Origin: Oscillatoria sp. FACHB-1406
GTDB taxonomy: Bacteria > Cyanobacteriota > Cyanobacteriia > Cyanobacteriales > Spirulinaceae
Length of the DNA stretch: 64,000 nucleotides
NCBI RefSeq assembly: GCF_014698145.1
Contig: NZ_JACJSM010000025.1
Span: forward strand, 24,921-88,920
Direction: 5' to 3'
Made by a program: the position numbers and the translations under genes. The notes under the pieces are model-generated. The model was not told the origin of the DNA. It saw only the letters and a program-made list of their open reading frames with translations, and did no database searches. The number at the start of each line of letters is the position of its first letter. The stretch's first letter is position 1. Positions 25,979 through 35,469 of the stretch are shown one piece after another.

Positions 25979-28045
25979 TTACGTCAAACCAGAAACGACG
26001 ACAAAGCCCAATACAGCAGCGAAAATAATCAACGCATAGAATTGCGCGCGTCCGCTTTCAAAGTATTTTAAGCCTTGACCGCCGAGGACAGTAACGAGTC
26101 CGGTGAAGTTAACAGCACCATCAACAACGCGATAGTCGATTTCCAGCATTTGCCGCGCGAGGCGACGGCTACCTTGGACGAAAAGCTTATTGTAGATGTT
26201 GTCAAAGTACCACTTGTTGAGAGAGAGTTGGTACAAGGGTTGGATTTTTTTGGCGATCGCGGCCGGGTCGATTTTCCCTTGCAAGTACATCACCGATGCC
26301 AGCGTAATCCCGATTAAGGCAATCCCAACGGAACTGCCGCCCATAATCAAAAACTCAGTCCAGTTGAAATGCGCGGAATGTTCGGCAATTTCAGCCGTCG
26401 TTTCTGCGGGGGCGTGAATAAACGCTTCAAAGGAGTTTGCCCAAGGACGACCCAACAAACCCACCAATACCGAAGGCACTGCTAGCGCGACTAAGGGGAA
26501 AGTCATCGTCCAGGGCGATTCGTGGGGTTCGTGGCTGTGGGAATGGCTGCTATGTTCCAACTCTTTCGGGTTCATTGCCCCGGGCGCGAAGGCGGGTTCG
26601 AGAACTTCTTCGCTTTCGGGTGGGGCAGCCGCAGCTTTCAATTGCTTGCGAAGGCCCATATCGTTGCCCCGGAATTTCCCTTCAAAAGTGCTGAAGTACA
26701 TCCGGAACATATAAAAGGCGGTAATCCCAGCCGTCAGCCAACCCACTAACCACATTGCAGGGTTCGCTGCAAATGTCAAGCCTAAAATTTCATCCTTCGA
26801 CCAGAACCCAGCGAAGGGGGGAATCCCGCAAATGGCGAGAGTGCCAACCAGGAAGGTGGTCGCGGTCACGGGCATATATTTCCGCAGGCCGCCCATCAAG
26901 CGCATATCTTGGGCTAAAACAGGGTCGTGACCGACAACGCCTTCCATGCCATGAATGACGGAACCGGAACCGAGGAAAAGCATCGCTTTGAAGTAGGCGT
27001 GGGTCATGAGGTGGAAAAGACCGGCGCTGTAAGCTCCAACGCCCATTGCCATGACCATGTAGCCTAACTGAGAGATGGTGGAGTAGGCGAGACCTTTTTT
27101 GATATCGTTTTGGGTGATGGCGATCGATGCACCGAGGAAGGCCGTAAACGTTCCCGTCCAAGCAATGGTATTCATAGCGACGGGAATATCTTCAAACACC
27201 GGATACATCCGAGCAATTAGGAAGACTCCGGCAGCGACCATCGTAGCCGCGTGGATGAGGGCGGAAATGGGCGTAGGGCCTTCCATTGCGTCCGGCAGCC
27301 AGACGTGGAGGGGGAACTGCGCGGATTTAGCGACGGGGCCGAGAAAGACGAGAATAGCTAAAAGAGCGGCTAAGCCCGACCAAATCGCGCCGGATGCGGT
27401 TAAGTCGTGCAACCGCTCTCCAATGATGCCAAATTCAAAGCTACCGGTCGCCCAATAGAGGCCGAGCATTCCCAACAGCAGACCAAAGTCGCCGACGCGG
27501 TTGGTAACGAAGGCTTTTTGGCAAGCGTCGGCGGCCGCTTTGCGATCGTACCAAAATCCGACGAGCAGGTAAGAACACATCCCGACCAATTCCCAGAAGA
27601 TGTAAATCTGGACGAGGTTGGGACTGATGACCAAACCAAGCATCGAGGAGCCAAACAGGCTCAAATAAGAATAGAAGCGAACGTAGCCCGGATCGTGTGC
27701 CATGTAGCCATCGGTGTAAACCATGACCAAAAAGGCAACAGTCGTAACGATGACGAGCATTAACGAGGCGAGGGGATCGATGACATACCCCATCGTCAGA
27801 TGGAAATCTCCGGCGGCAGCCCATTCAAAGCTGCGTTCGTAGGGTGCGTGACCTTGGATTTGACTCCACAGCAGGGCGAAGGAGTAACCCATCGCGATGC
27901 CCATTAAAGAGATGACCAATGCTGCGTTTGCTTGTCGGAGGCTGTTGGTCGCCTTATTAAAGGAGATAAGTCCGATACCGACGAGCATCGCTCCGGCCAA
28001 GGGCAGCACTGGGATTAACCAGGCATATTGATAGAGCGGTTCCAT
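25979..28045 (-). CDS. ndhF: NAD(P)H-quinone oxidoreductase subunit 5 (NdhF)
   Basis: From the ATG at 28045 (MEPLYQYAWLIP, AGGAA upstream) the protein has 688 residues, normal for cyanobacterial NdhF. It is a polytopic proton-pumping subunit with the conserved antiporter-like core (VGMCSYLLVGFWYDRKAAADACQKAF-type segment, FLGPVAKSAQFPLHVWLPDAMEGPTPISALIH, and later KDEILG). In the thylakoid membrane it belongs to the distal arm of NDH-1, which serves cyclic electron flow and respiration. The standard-length C-terminal region suggests the NDH-1L form rather than the CO2-uptake NdhF3/F4 forms, but this needs phylogeny. Confidence 0.93.
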   Translation of the reverse strand: MEPLYQYAWLIPVLPLAGAMLVGIGLISFNKATNSLRQANAALVISLMGIAMGYSFALLWSQIQGHAPYERSFEWAAAGDFHLTMGYVIDPLASLMLVIVTTVAFLVMVYTDGYMAHDPGYVRFYSYLSLFGSSMLGLVISPNLVQIYIFWELVGMCSYLLVGFWYDRKAAADACQKAFVTNRVGDFGLLLGMLGLYWATGSFEFGIIGERLHDLTASGAIWSGLAALLAILVFLGPVAKSAQFPLHVWLPDAMEGPTPISALIHAATMVAAGVFLIARMYPVFEDIPVAMNTIAWTGTFTAFLGASIAITQNDIKKGLAYSTISQLGYMVMAMGVGAYSAGLFHLMTHAYFKAMLFLGSGSVIHGMEGVVGHDPVLAQDMRLMGGLRKYMPVTATTFLVGTLAICGIPPFAGFWSKDEILGLTFAANPAMWLVGWLTAGITAFYMFRMYFSTFEGKFRGNDMGLRKQLKAAAAPPESEEVLEPAFAPGAMNPKELEHSSHSHSHEPHESPWTMTFPLVALAVPSVLVGLLGRPWANSFEAFIHAPAETTAEIAEHSAHFNWTEFLIMGGSSVGIALIGITLASVMYLQGKIDPAAIAKKIQPLYQLSLNKWYFDNIYNKLFVQGSRRLARQMLEIDYRVVDGAVNFTGLVTVLGGQGLKYFESGRAQFYALIIFAAVLGFVVVSGLT

Positions 28046-28221
28046 TAGCAATTCCTACTTTATATTTCTTCACTATTTGTAGAATACCGTGAACCATTGT
28101 GCCACAGACTGTTCTTTAAGGAAGCGATCGCACGAGGCGAGATCGATCGCGCCTTGTCCCTCAATCCGACAGCGTTACAGGCACGCTAAACTGAGAGAAA
28201 AATCGACGAATAGCAAACGGA

Positions 28222-28647
28222 ATGGCAGAATTTAACGGGCTGACCGCTTTAGTGGGCGGCCTTCTGATTGGGACGAGCGCGACCCTGCTTTTAGCGTTTA
28301 ACGGGCGCATTGCGGGGATTAGCGGGATGGTTAATGGTGCAATAAGTCTGGCTCGCTCGGAGCGCTGGCGCTGGCTATTTTTGTTGGGGATGGTGGCGGG
28401 CGGCACGCTTTACGAATACGTCCTCGCATCGCAACCTACGCCTCGTTCTACTTTTGCCCCGGCAGCGATGCTAACAGGCGGGTTGTTAGTCGGTTTCGGG
28501 ACGCGCATGGGCAATGGCTGCACGAGCGGACACGGGGTATGCGGGTTGGGGCGCTTGTCGGCGCGCTCTTTAGCAGCAGTGCTGACATTCTTAGCGACGG
28601 GGTTTATAACGGTTTTTATGTCGCGCCATGCGTTTGCGGGAGCTTAA
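28222..28647 (+). CDS. YeeE/YedE family transporter, first half
   Basis: The protein has 141 residues with about four membrane segments. It contains GGLLVGFGTRMGNGCTSGHGVCGLGRLS, the signature of YeeE/YedE (TsuA-like) sulfur-compound channels; the two cysteines in CTSGHGVC are in place. In Salmonella-type YeeE one chain carries both halves and moves thiosulfate through conserved cysteines. Here the halves are separate genes with eight bases between them, so the functional unit is probably a heterodimer. The substrate is probably thiosulfate or a related sulfur species (inference). Confidence 0.85.
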   Translation: MAEFNGLTALVGGLLIGTSATLLLAFNGRIAGISGMVNGAISLARSERWRWLFLLGMVAGGTLYEYVLASQPTPRSTFAPAAMLTGGLLVGFGTRMGNGCTSGHGVCGLGRLSARSLAAVLTFLATGFITVFMSRHAFAGA

Positions 28648-28655
28648 AGGAAAGA

Positions 28656-29078
28656 ATGAAACAAAATTTAGTGGTTGTGTTATCGGGTTTATTGTTTGGT
28701 TTGGGTTTGGGTCTGTCGCAAATGATAGACCGCGATCGCGTCCTCGGTTTTCTCGATCTGGCTGGCACCTGGGATCCCACCCTCCTCTTCGTTCTTGGCG
28801 GTGCGGTCGGCGTAACCCTAATTTCCTTCCGCTTTATTCTGCGTCGCCCTCATCCATTCTTGGCTGAAAAATTCACCCTGCCGACTCGCAACGATATCGA
28901 TCTACCTCTGTTGCTAGGTGCGGTGCTGTTTGGCATTGGGTGGGGAATTAGCGGTTACTGTCCGGGACCGGGGATCGTTTCGCTGATGTTGGGGGTTTGG
29001 AACCCGCTATTATTTTTAATCGCGTTGTTTGCGGGTTCTTTTGCCTACGAAGCTTACGCGCTAAATAGACGAGATTAG
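28656..29078 (+). CDS. YeeE/YedE family transporter, second half
   Basis: From the ATG at 28656 (AAAGGA upstream) the protein has 140 residues, since the frame open from 28539 overlaps the first half. Four hydrophobic segments are visible. GIGWGISGYCPGPGIVSL holds the conserved cysteine of the second repeat half. It completes the transporter encoded from 28222. The STAS gene begins nine bases after its stop, so the three may be co-transcribed. Confidence 0.85.
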   Translation: MKQNLVVVLSGLLFGLGLGLSQMIDRDRVLGFLDLAGTWDPTLLFVLGGAVGVTLISFRFILRRPHPFLAEKFTLPTRNDIDLPLLLGAVLFGIGWGISGYCPGPGIVSLMLGVWNPLLFLIALFAGSFAYEAYALNRRD

Positions 29079-29086
29079 ATAGCGCG

Positions 29087-29422
29087 ATGCCCGATATGAA
29101 CATACTGCTTCGTCCCCAGCGCAATTTAGATATTAAGGGGGCATCACTCCTCCAACAAAAAATTCTCAATTTGATGCCAATTCCGGAACATTCGGTGTGG
29201 GTTATCGACCTGATTGAGGTCAATACGATCGACCACTTCGGCTTAACGGCGTTGGTTGCCATCCGCAAAGTTGCCCGACAACATCAATGCCGTCTCTTTT
29301 TGTTAAATATGAAGCCATCGGTGCGCTCGATGTTAGAGATTACAGAACTCGATCTAGAATTTGATGAAATTGATAGCCTCGAGTACGCCTTCGATGCCAA
29401 AATTCATCTCGTTTTGTGCTAG
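29087..29422 (+). CDS. STAS-domain protein (anti-sigma-factor antagonist-like)
   Basis: The protein has 111 residues with the STAS fold: LDIKGASLLQQKIL, then VWVIDLIEVNTIDHFGLTALV. In SpoIIAA-type proteins the loop reads D-S-S-G and its serine is phosphorylated; here it is D-H-F-G, so the phospho-switch residue is missing. This suggests a structural or ligand-binding role rather than a phosphorylation-controlled one. It follows the YeeE/YedE pair by nine bases. Confidence 0.75.
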   Translation: MPDMNILLRPQRNLDIKGASLLQQKILNLMPIPEHSVWVIDLIEVNTIDHFGLTALVAIRKVARQHQCRLFLLNMKPSVRSMLEITELDLEFDEIDSLEYAFDAKIHLVLC

Positions 29423-29594
29423 TCGCGATCGCTAGCCGACTACTCTCTACAGAGCAAAGCCCGACTCTATTCTCTGCCGATCGCGCCGCGCAACGCTATA
29501 ACGGAAACTGAGAGCTTCAAGTTGCGTCTAGTTTAACCAGTGGGAGCTAGAACTCTGCCCGTCAATTCCAACTTCTTTTTTAAAAATTTAAGCG

Positions 29595-30464
29595 ATGTTA
29601 AACAGATCCTTAGCCTCTTTTTGGCGTTCCCAACGGCGTTGGTTCTACGGACTCCTCGCAGGTGTCACGGCGCTAAGCTTAATCGTCGGTACGCCGCAGC
29701 CGACGCAAGCGATTTCTTGGTGGGAACTCTTGATGCGCGGCGCTCAAATTTTTCAACTCTCGAATCTGTCCGACCAGCAGGAGGTTCAACTCGGACAGCA
29801 AATTAATCAACAGGTTGGCGTGCAGTTAAACCGCAAAGGTACGCCGATTTCCAATCATCGCGAAGCGACGGCCTATATAAATTCTATCGGGCAGCGTTTG
29901 GCAGCCGCGAGCGATCGCACCGATATTCCCTATACGTTTCAAGTTGTCGAAGATCCTGGAATAAACGCCTTTGCAACGATGGGCGGGTTTGTTTATATCA
30001 ACGCCGGTTTGATGTACGAAGCCGAAAATGAAGCCGAACTCGCGAGTGTTATGGCCCACGAAATCGGGCATATTGTCGGACGGCACGCAGTCGGGCAAAT
30101 GCGCCAGCAAGCCCTAGCTTCTGGGGCGCTTGCCGTCGCCGGACTCGACCAAAGCACGGCAGTTCAAATCGGGGTCGATCTTGCCCTTAATTTGCCTCAC
30201 AGTCGCGGCGATGAATTCGATGCAGATCGCATCGGATTGGCGATGTTACGTCGTGCGGGCTATGCGCCTTCGGCAATGGTTAGCTTTATGCAAAAACTCC
30301 AACGCGGCGGTTCGCCCCCAGCTTTTTTAAGCACGCATCCTAATGTTAGCGATCGCGTCCAAACTTTGCGCCAAATGCTCCAAGAAAATCCTCCCACCGC
30401 CAGCGAAGTCAACGGTTTAGATGCTGTTTCTTATCGCAATTTACTCCGTCGTTTCGCTCAATAA
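29595..30464 (+). CDS. Exported M48 family metalloprotease (BepA/LoiP-like)
   Basis: The protein has 289 residues with a long signal peptide (about 1-39, ending PTQA). The zinc motif is HEIGH in VMAHEIGHIVGRHAVG, and the third ligand is in EFDADRIGLAML. It contains no TPR tail, in contrast to E. coli BepA. It is likely a periplasmic or membrane-facing protease handling misfolded envelope proteins. It stands alone between the STAS gene and a convergent SLH protein, and a strong hairpin follows. Confidence 0.9.
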   Translation: MLNRSLASFWRSQRRWFYGLLAGVTALSLIVGTPQPTQAISWWELLMRGAQIFQLSNLSDQQEVQLGQQINQQVGVQLNRKGTPISNHREATAYINSIGQRLAAASDRTDIPYTFQVVEDPGINAFATMGGFVYINAGLMYEAENEAELASVMAHEIGHIVGRHAVGQMRQQALASGALAVAGLDQSTAVQIGVDLALNLPHSRGDEFDADRIGLAMLRRAGYAPSAMVSFMQKLQRGGSPPAFLSTHPNVSDRVQTLRQMLQENPPTASEVNGLDAVSYRNLLRRFAQ

Positions 30465-30472
30465 CGCTGACT

Positions 30473-30513
30473 CCGGAAACCCCCGATCGCCGTCTAGCGT
30501 CGGGGGTTTCCGG
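30473..30513. terminator. Hairpin terminator between convergent genes
   Basis: Fourteen-base arms (CCGGAAACCCCCGA at 30473-30486 and its complement at 30500-30513) are perfect. There is little T after it on either strand, but the position between convergent stops and the stem strength support a termination or 3'-end-stabilising role. Confidence 0.6.
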
Positions 30514-30564
30514 TACATCACAAAAGAGACTAAATCTCAACAGAGCAATTAACAGATCCGAACG

Positions 30565-30591
30565 TTATCAATTGTCCATTATCAATTATCC
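30565..30591. repeat. TATCAATTGTCCATTATCAATT-type repeat at a gene 3' end
   Basis: Two to three units of the second repeat type (ATTATCAATT / ATTGTCCATT) directly abut the stop codon (30592-30594) of the SLH/GHL10 gene. Related blocks occur at 38645-38676, 62473-62512 and 62640-62785. Confidence 0.6.
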
Positions 30592-32586
30592 CTAAACCGT
30601 TGCGACAACGCCTTCGCTCTCCTCTCCAACGCGATTCACGCCGCACAGCGCATAAGTTCCTGCCGGTCGCGTCGTACTCGTCCGCGTCCCCGCCAAAATA
30701 TCCACTAACTGCCAGCCGTTTGACTCCCGACGGTACAGCGTCCAAGCGCGCGTGCTGCCGTCCGTTACCGCCGTCCAACTCAACGTACCATTGTTGACCT
30801 TCAAATCTGCTGGCGGTTTTGGTGCGGGCGCTTTTAGGGAAGCTAAGGTCGGTACTAATGCAGGTTTGGGATAGATTTGCTGCTGGAACTGGGCAACTAT
30901 GCCGTCGCGATCGCTCGAAAACGTCTGCATACTAAAATAAATATTGCCCAGCGCTAACTTAGAAGCCATCTGCCGCGTCAGACTCACCTGGTTCTTAAAC
31001 TCATCAAACGTCCACGACGGTTGACCCAAACGCGCTAAATTATTCCCCGGGTAAACGTGCGCCCCCTTCGGGTTATTCTCCGTCCACCACTTCAACAACG
31101 TCGGATAACTCTGCTGTACTTGGTCGATGCGCCAATACAACTGCGGTGCGATATAATCCACCCAGCCTTCCGCCAACCACTTCTTCGGATCCGCATACAG
31201 CGTCTCGTACTGATCCATCCCCGTAATTCCCGGCGGTTGTCCCGGTCGATAAATTCCAAACGGCGAAATTCCGAACTTAACGTGGGGTTTAGCGGCAGTA
31301 ATCCCGGTTTTCAGCCGTCTGACCATCTTATTCACATTATCCCTACGCCAATCGCTCGCGCTTAACGTTCCGCCCCCACTCCGATAAGCGTCGTAGGTTT
31401 TGCTATCGGGAAACGCTTGACCCTCCACCGGGTAAGGATAAAAATAATCGTCTAGGTGAATGCCATCGACATCATAGCGGTTCAGCACGTCCAAAATCAC
31501 CGCATACGTCCTATCTTGCACCACCTGGAGTCCCGGATCCATCCAAGCTTGAGAACCATAGTTATACACGGCACTCGGTGTTTCTCGCATGATATGAGTC
31601 GCACCTAGCTGCGTACTCGCACTGGTTTTCGCACGGTAGGGATTAAACCAAGCGTGGAATTCGAGGTTGCGCTTGTGACACTCGTCAACCGCAAAGGCTA
31701 GCGGATCCCAAGCTGGGTTCGGCGCGCGTCCTTGCGTCCCCGTCAGCCAATGACTCCAAGGTTCTAAGGATGAGGGATAAAGGGCATCGCCTTCGGAGCG
31801 TACTTGTAAGATGACTGCATTGAGATTTAGATCTGCTGCCGTTTGAATGATTTTTAGGAGTTCTTGCTGTTGCTGTTGCGTCGTCAGCGATGATTGAGAA
31901 GGCCAATCGAGGTTCCATACCGTTGCCACCCAAACGGCGCGGAATTCTCGGGTGTGGGAAACTTTGACGGTGGTCGGTCCTTGGGCGGTGGGGGGCGGAA
32001 CGATGTAGGGCGAGGCGATGGGACTGACTTGTCCGATGGCGACTAAGGCTTGATAAAGTATGGCGGCGACTTCAGCGCGAGTGGCGGGGCGGTTGGGCTC
32101 GAGGGCTTTGAGATTGGGGTAGTTGACGACTAAGCCTCTGCCGGTTGCAATGGCGATCGGAGTCCTCGCATAATTCTGAGTTGTTTCCCAATCTTGATAT
32201 AACTTTGAGGCATCGATTCGGACGGCATCCGCATACTGAATTTCTAACCCATTAACCAGAGATACCCAAAGCTGAGCTTTAGTGAGTCCCGCTAAGGGTC
32301 GAAAGTCTAAGCTGGGATATCCAGCGAGTAAGCCCATTTCGTAGGTTCTTTTAATGGCTGGGGCTGCCCAATAATTAGGCGCAACATCTTTGAATTGAAT
32401 TGCTGCACGTTTGGTTGGCAGCTTAAATGCTTGGTTTAAAACAGCGGCATACTGAGCGCGATTGACGATTTGGTTCGGTTTAAAGGTGCCATCGGGAAAG
32501 CCTGCAAGAATCCCTTTCGCGGCTAAGGCTTCGATAAATGGTCTGGCCCAATGATTGGTGATGTCTGAAAAATTTATCGCTGTCAT
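30592..32586 (-). CDS. SLH-domain protein with GHL10 glycoside hydrolase-like domain
   Basis: The protein has 664 residues. Residues about 1-190 hold three SLH repeats (FSDITNHWARPFIEAL, AGFPDGTFKPNQIVNRAQYA, later RPATRAEVAAILY). Residues about 210-570 match the GHL10/DUF187 family: EFRAVWVATVWNLDWP, LNAVILQVRSEGDALYPS, VDGIHLDDYFYPYP with the acidic pair, and YIAPQLYW. A short fibronectin-like domain ends the chain. It probably binds and acts on cell-wall polysaccharide at the outside of the peptidoglycan. No signal peptide is visible, since the first SLH repeat starts at residue 4, which is odd for a surface protein. A longer upstream start is not supported by the sequence. Confidence 0.9.
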   Translation of the reverse strand: MTAINFSDITNHWARPFIEALAAKGILAGFPDGTFKPNQIVNRAQYAAVLNQAFKLPTKRAAIQFKDVAPNYWAAPAIKRTYEMGLLAGYPSLDFRPLAGLTKAQLWVSLVNGLEIQYADAVRIDASKLYQDWETTQNYARTPIAIATGRGLVVNYPNLKALEPNRPATRAEVAAILYQALVAIGQVSPIASPYIVPPPTAQGPTTVKVSHTREFRAVWVATVWNLDWPSQSSLTTQQQQQELLKIIQTAADLNLNAVILQVRSEGDALYPSSLEPWSHWLTGTQGRAPNPAWDPLAFAVDECHKRNLEFHAWFNPYRAKTSASTQLGATHIMRETPSAVYNYGSQAWMDPGLQVVQDRTYAVILDVLNRYDVDGIHLDDYFYPYPVEGQAFPDSKTYDAYRSGGGTLSASDWRRDNVNKMVRRLKTGITAAKPHVKFGISPFGIYRPGQPPGITGMDQYETLYADPKKWLAEGWVDYIAPQLYWRIDQVQQSYPTLLKWWTENNPKGAHVYPGNNLARLGQPSWTFDEFKNQVSLTRQMASKLALGNIYFSMQTFSSDRDGIVAQFQQQIYPKPALVPTLASLKAPAPKPPADLKVNNGTLSWTAVTDGSTRAWTLYRRESNGWQLVDILAGTRTSTTRPAGTYALCGVNRVGEESEGVVATV

Positions 32587-32850
32587 CGGAGGATTTATCC
32601 CGTTAAGAGTAAGTCGATACGGAGGACATTTGGTCGTAAAGCGTGTTTGAATAGAACGTAGTTTAACTCTCAGCTATTCTCTTGACCAGAGCGCGATCGC
32701 TCCCTCTCACGTCTCTCTCGCCCTCTAGGCTTAACGCCAAGCCGCTTCGCTGTATCCTTCGGACGGGTCTCCCAGCTTGCCCATTTTTCTTTATCGACGC
32801 TTGTCATCATCTTTAAGAGAAGCTCTGAGAAATCGATTGGGTCGTTTAAC

Positions 32851-34302
32851 ATGAATAATCCCTTTCAGGAATGGCTTAGCAATAACCGATTTAAGCATTA
32901 TGTGCCGATCGGATCGATCCTAATTTTTTCGAGTATTCTCTATCTCTATAAGCTCGATCGAAGAGGACTTTGGATCGATGAATTTATTAGTATTTTGGAT
33001 GCTGATAAATGTGAATTTAATCGCGGTCGATTGCTTTATTATATCGTATTAAACCTCTGGCTGAAGATCGATGATAGCGATTCTTGGCTGCGAGGATTAG
33101 CGATTATTTTCGCGATGGGAAGTCTCGTTCTGCTCTACCAACTCGGACGATATTTATTTGGAGAAAAAATCGGCTTCCTTGCTGCTCTGATGCTCGCAGT
33201 CTCTCCCTTATTTATCAACCACGCTCAAGAAATTAGGTATTATACGATGAGCGTCTTTTTTGGGATCGCAGGGACTTTATTTCTAGCCCGCGCTCTCGAT
33301 CGTCCTGAGAAGTCCTCTGATTATTTCGGGTGGTGTTTATGTCGTTTTTTATGCCTGATTACAACTCCCCTCAATGGAGTTTTATTATTTGCAGACTTTG
33401 CTATTATTATTGCCAAGTTCGGGAAACAGCGATCTCGACTTATCAAGTTTGGAACTGGGTTTTTACTCATTGGAATCGCCAGTATTCCCGCAGCGATATC
33501 AGTTAAAGACTCAGCTAATGCCCACATCTTAATTCTGCCGGTTCCCGGAATTGCCAATGTTTTGCGGGAATTAAGAATTCTAACTGTTTTTCCTTACCCG
33601 CCGTCACCACCCTATATTTCGACGTTGCTTCAAGGGTTTCTTTTTATGTTGTTGGGCCTGATGGGGTTCGCAATTTACCGACAGTGGCGATCGGAAAAAT
33701 TTCGTTGGCTTCTTGCTTTTGCTTTTATACCAGCGGCTTCGATCTTTATTTTTTCCCATGCCTTCTTTTCAATTTGGAGCAGTCGTTATGTCATGCTCGT
33801 TCTACCCTACCTGCTCGCGATCTTAGCGATTGGTTGGCGAGAAATTAGCTTGAAATCGCGTCTGCTCGCTTTAGGTATTGCAGCAGCTTATGGAGTTGCA
33901 GTAAGTAGCGGCCTTTGGACTTATTACAATATGAAAAAACGTTATATGGGCGCATCGGATCGCTACCGCGACATTGCCCAGTTAATTGATACCAAGGAAG
34001 AGGTTGGAGATATTATTGTCTATTCAATCGTTCATAAAACTGATTTTCCTCTGAAGCATTACTATCGCGGTTTTGCTCCCATCTACCTCAAAGATTTAAT
34101 CTCAGGAGAAGGAAAAAAGATTGAGAAAGTAAATACTGAAAAATGGTTGCAAGAGCTACCGCCCGTTCGCTCGCGGCTATGGCTGGTATATGGCCAGCAG
34201 AACCCCTATCTGCGCGCAGCGATCGCGGAGCGATTTAAGGTTAAAATTGAGAAAACTTTAGATGGAACCAGCGTTTTTTTACTCGAAGTGCAGTCGCAGT
34301 GA
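32851..34302 (+). CDS. GT39/RgtA-like membrane glycosyltransferase
   Basis: The protein has 483 residues with about ten membrane segments. The first periplasmic loop carries LWIDEFISI, where the acidic pair matches the D-E catalytic pattern of protein-O-mannosyltransferase-like and ArnT-like enzymes that use lipid-linked sugars. NHAQEIRYYTMSVFFG follows, which is also typical. The acceptor is unknown: envelope polysaccharide, lipid or protein. The stop is followed by a 346-bp gap. The 60-codon divergent frame at 32670-32852 that shares its start base is not supported. Confidence 0.85.
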   Translation: MNNPFQEWLSNNRFKHYVPIGSILIFSSILYLYKLDRRGLWIDEFISILDADKCEFNRGRLLYYIVLNLWLKIDDSDSWLRGLAIIFAMGSLVLLYQLGRYLFGEKIGFLAALMLAVSPLFINHAQEIRYYTMSVFFGIAGTLFLARALDRPEKSSDYFGWCLCRFLCLITTPLNGVLLFADFAIIIAKFGKQRSRLIKFGTGFLLIGIASIPAAISVKDSANAHILILPVPGIANVLRELRILTVFPYPPSPPYISTLLQGFLFMLLGLMGFAIYRQWRSEKFRWLLAFAFIPAASIFIFSHAFFSIWSSRYVMLVLPYLLAILAIGWREISLKSRLLALGIAAAYGVAVSSGLWTYYNMKKRYMGASDRYRDIAQLIDTKEEVGDIIVYSIVHKTDFPLKHYYRGFAPIYLKDLISGEGKKIEKVNTEKWLQELPPVRSRLWLVYGQQNPYLRAAIAERFKVKIEKTLDGTSVFLLEVQSQ

Positions 34303-34648
34303 AGGGAATTGCTCCTCACTCCCCCAGTACAATGCAGTTTATCGGGCGAGTGCCTCAGTTCCTAGGTTCGCTTAAATTGATGGTAACTCCAAGCCTGCTA
34401 TCCTTAAAAAAGACTAAAAATCTGTGTGAATCCAATGCCTCCATAAGAGGATAGAGCATCTACTGGCAAAAAAATTACGCAGAAACTGCGTCCACTTGCT
34501 TAAAAGAGTCTCAGACCTGAAACCTCGAATCACAACCCCGACGGATAAAAAATGCTAGCTTTTGCATATTGCTAAAAAGCGGTGTATGACCTCGAAAGAT
34601 GGAAAAAGCTGGACAAAAATCGAAGCAAGTATGACTTTTTGACAGATT
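34303..34648. other. Gap of 346 bp, no gene recognised
   Basis: The gap contains small inverted repeats (ACGCAGAAACTGCGT near 34480 and CCTCCATAAGAGG near 34438). No tRNA fold or coding frame is supported. It should carry the promoter and leader of the regulator pair downstream. Confidence 0.35.
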
Positions 34649-35320
34649 ATGCAATATATTGTGATTAACTCACTCACGAATAGTCATCAGTTTCCTTTGA
34701 ACTATAAGCGACAGTGCCACCCTAACGATAAACCAGAGAGTATGATTCAGGTATTTGGAGAGTTTCTCCTCAATTTGCCGGAAACTAAGGAGTATTTAAT
34801 TGTCGGTTTTTCGCCTAGTTCAATCCCTTTAAAACAGCGATGGCATACAAATGGCCTTTCTGCGGATTTTTTAGCGGATTACATGACAACCTTTTTTCCG
34901 AGTCGAGAAAACGATCGCGACAGTATAACTCGGCGCATTGAGGTTAAGGGCGCAGTGAGTTATATTGCGAACGAACTCTTGGAAAATGCGATGAAGTTCA
35001 ACGACGACTCTTCAGGAGAACCGATCGGTCTGAGCCTTCATTTACGCAGCGATCGCATCATTTTTCTCGTTTCCAATAGTGTGGCTGTGGATGCGATCGA
35101 AGGGTTTCAAAACTACATCTCAAAGCTAACGACTTTGAACCCGCAGGAACTCTATATCGATCAGTTAGAGAGTAATGCTCTCGAAGAGAAGCAATCTTCG
35201 CATCTCGGTTATTTAACGATGATGGTCGATTATGAGGCGAAGCTGGGCTGGAAGTTTGAAAAAATTCGCGAAGAGCCAGAAACAATTATGGTAACAACGA
35301 TGGTTCAATTGGAAGTGTGA
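34649..35320 (+). CDS. Histidine-kinase-like ATPase regulator (slr1658-type)
   Basis: The protein has 223 residues. ELLENAMKFND is a clear N-box of the GHKL ATPase fold, but the sequence has no His phospho-acceptor domain and the glycine boxes are weak. This resembles the cyanobacterial Slr1658 group rather than a classical anti-sigma kinase (recalled, moderately sure). The STAS gene at 35470 follows, and in Synechocystis Slr1658 and Slr1659 form the same pair. A partner-switching system that controls an output such as sigma factor or phosphatase activity is the likely function. Confidence 0.65.
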   Translation: MQYIVINSLTNSHQFPLNYKRQCHPNDKPESMIQVFGEFLLNLPETKEYLIVGFSPSSIPLKQRWHTNGLSADFLADYMTTFFPSRENDRDSITRRIEVKGAVSYIANELLENAMKFNDDSSGEPIGLSLHLRSDRIIFLVSNSVAVDAIEGFQNYISKLTTLNPQELYIDQLESNALEEKQSSHLGYLTMMVDYEAKLGWKFEKIREEPETIMVTTMVQLEV

Positions 35321-35469
35321 GCTATCCTTGCATCGCTCGCCCAAAAGAGAGCAACTCTTTGTTACAAGCAAAAGGCGTGCGGAGTTGAGAGGCTTAAGCT
35401 CTCGTCTTCTTGACTAGCCTTATTTAAAGATAACATCGATAATCCCTATTTTTTGGATGACAGGAATTT

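Noticed and set aside
32670..32852. 60-codon frame divergent from the GT39-like gene
   Set aside because: Highly charged, arginine-rich tail, no ribosome-binding site, and its start overlaps the start codon of the real gene.
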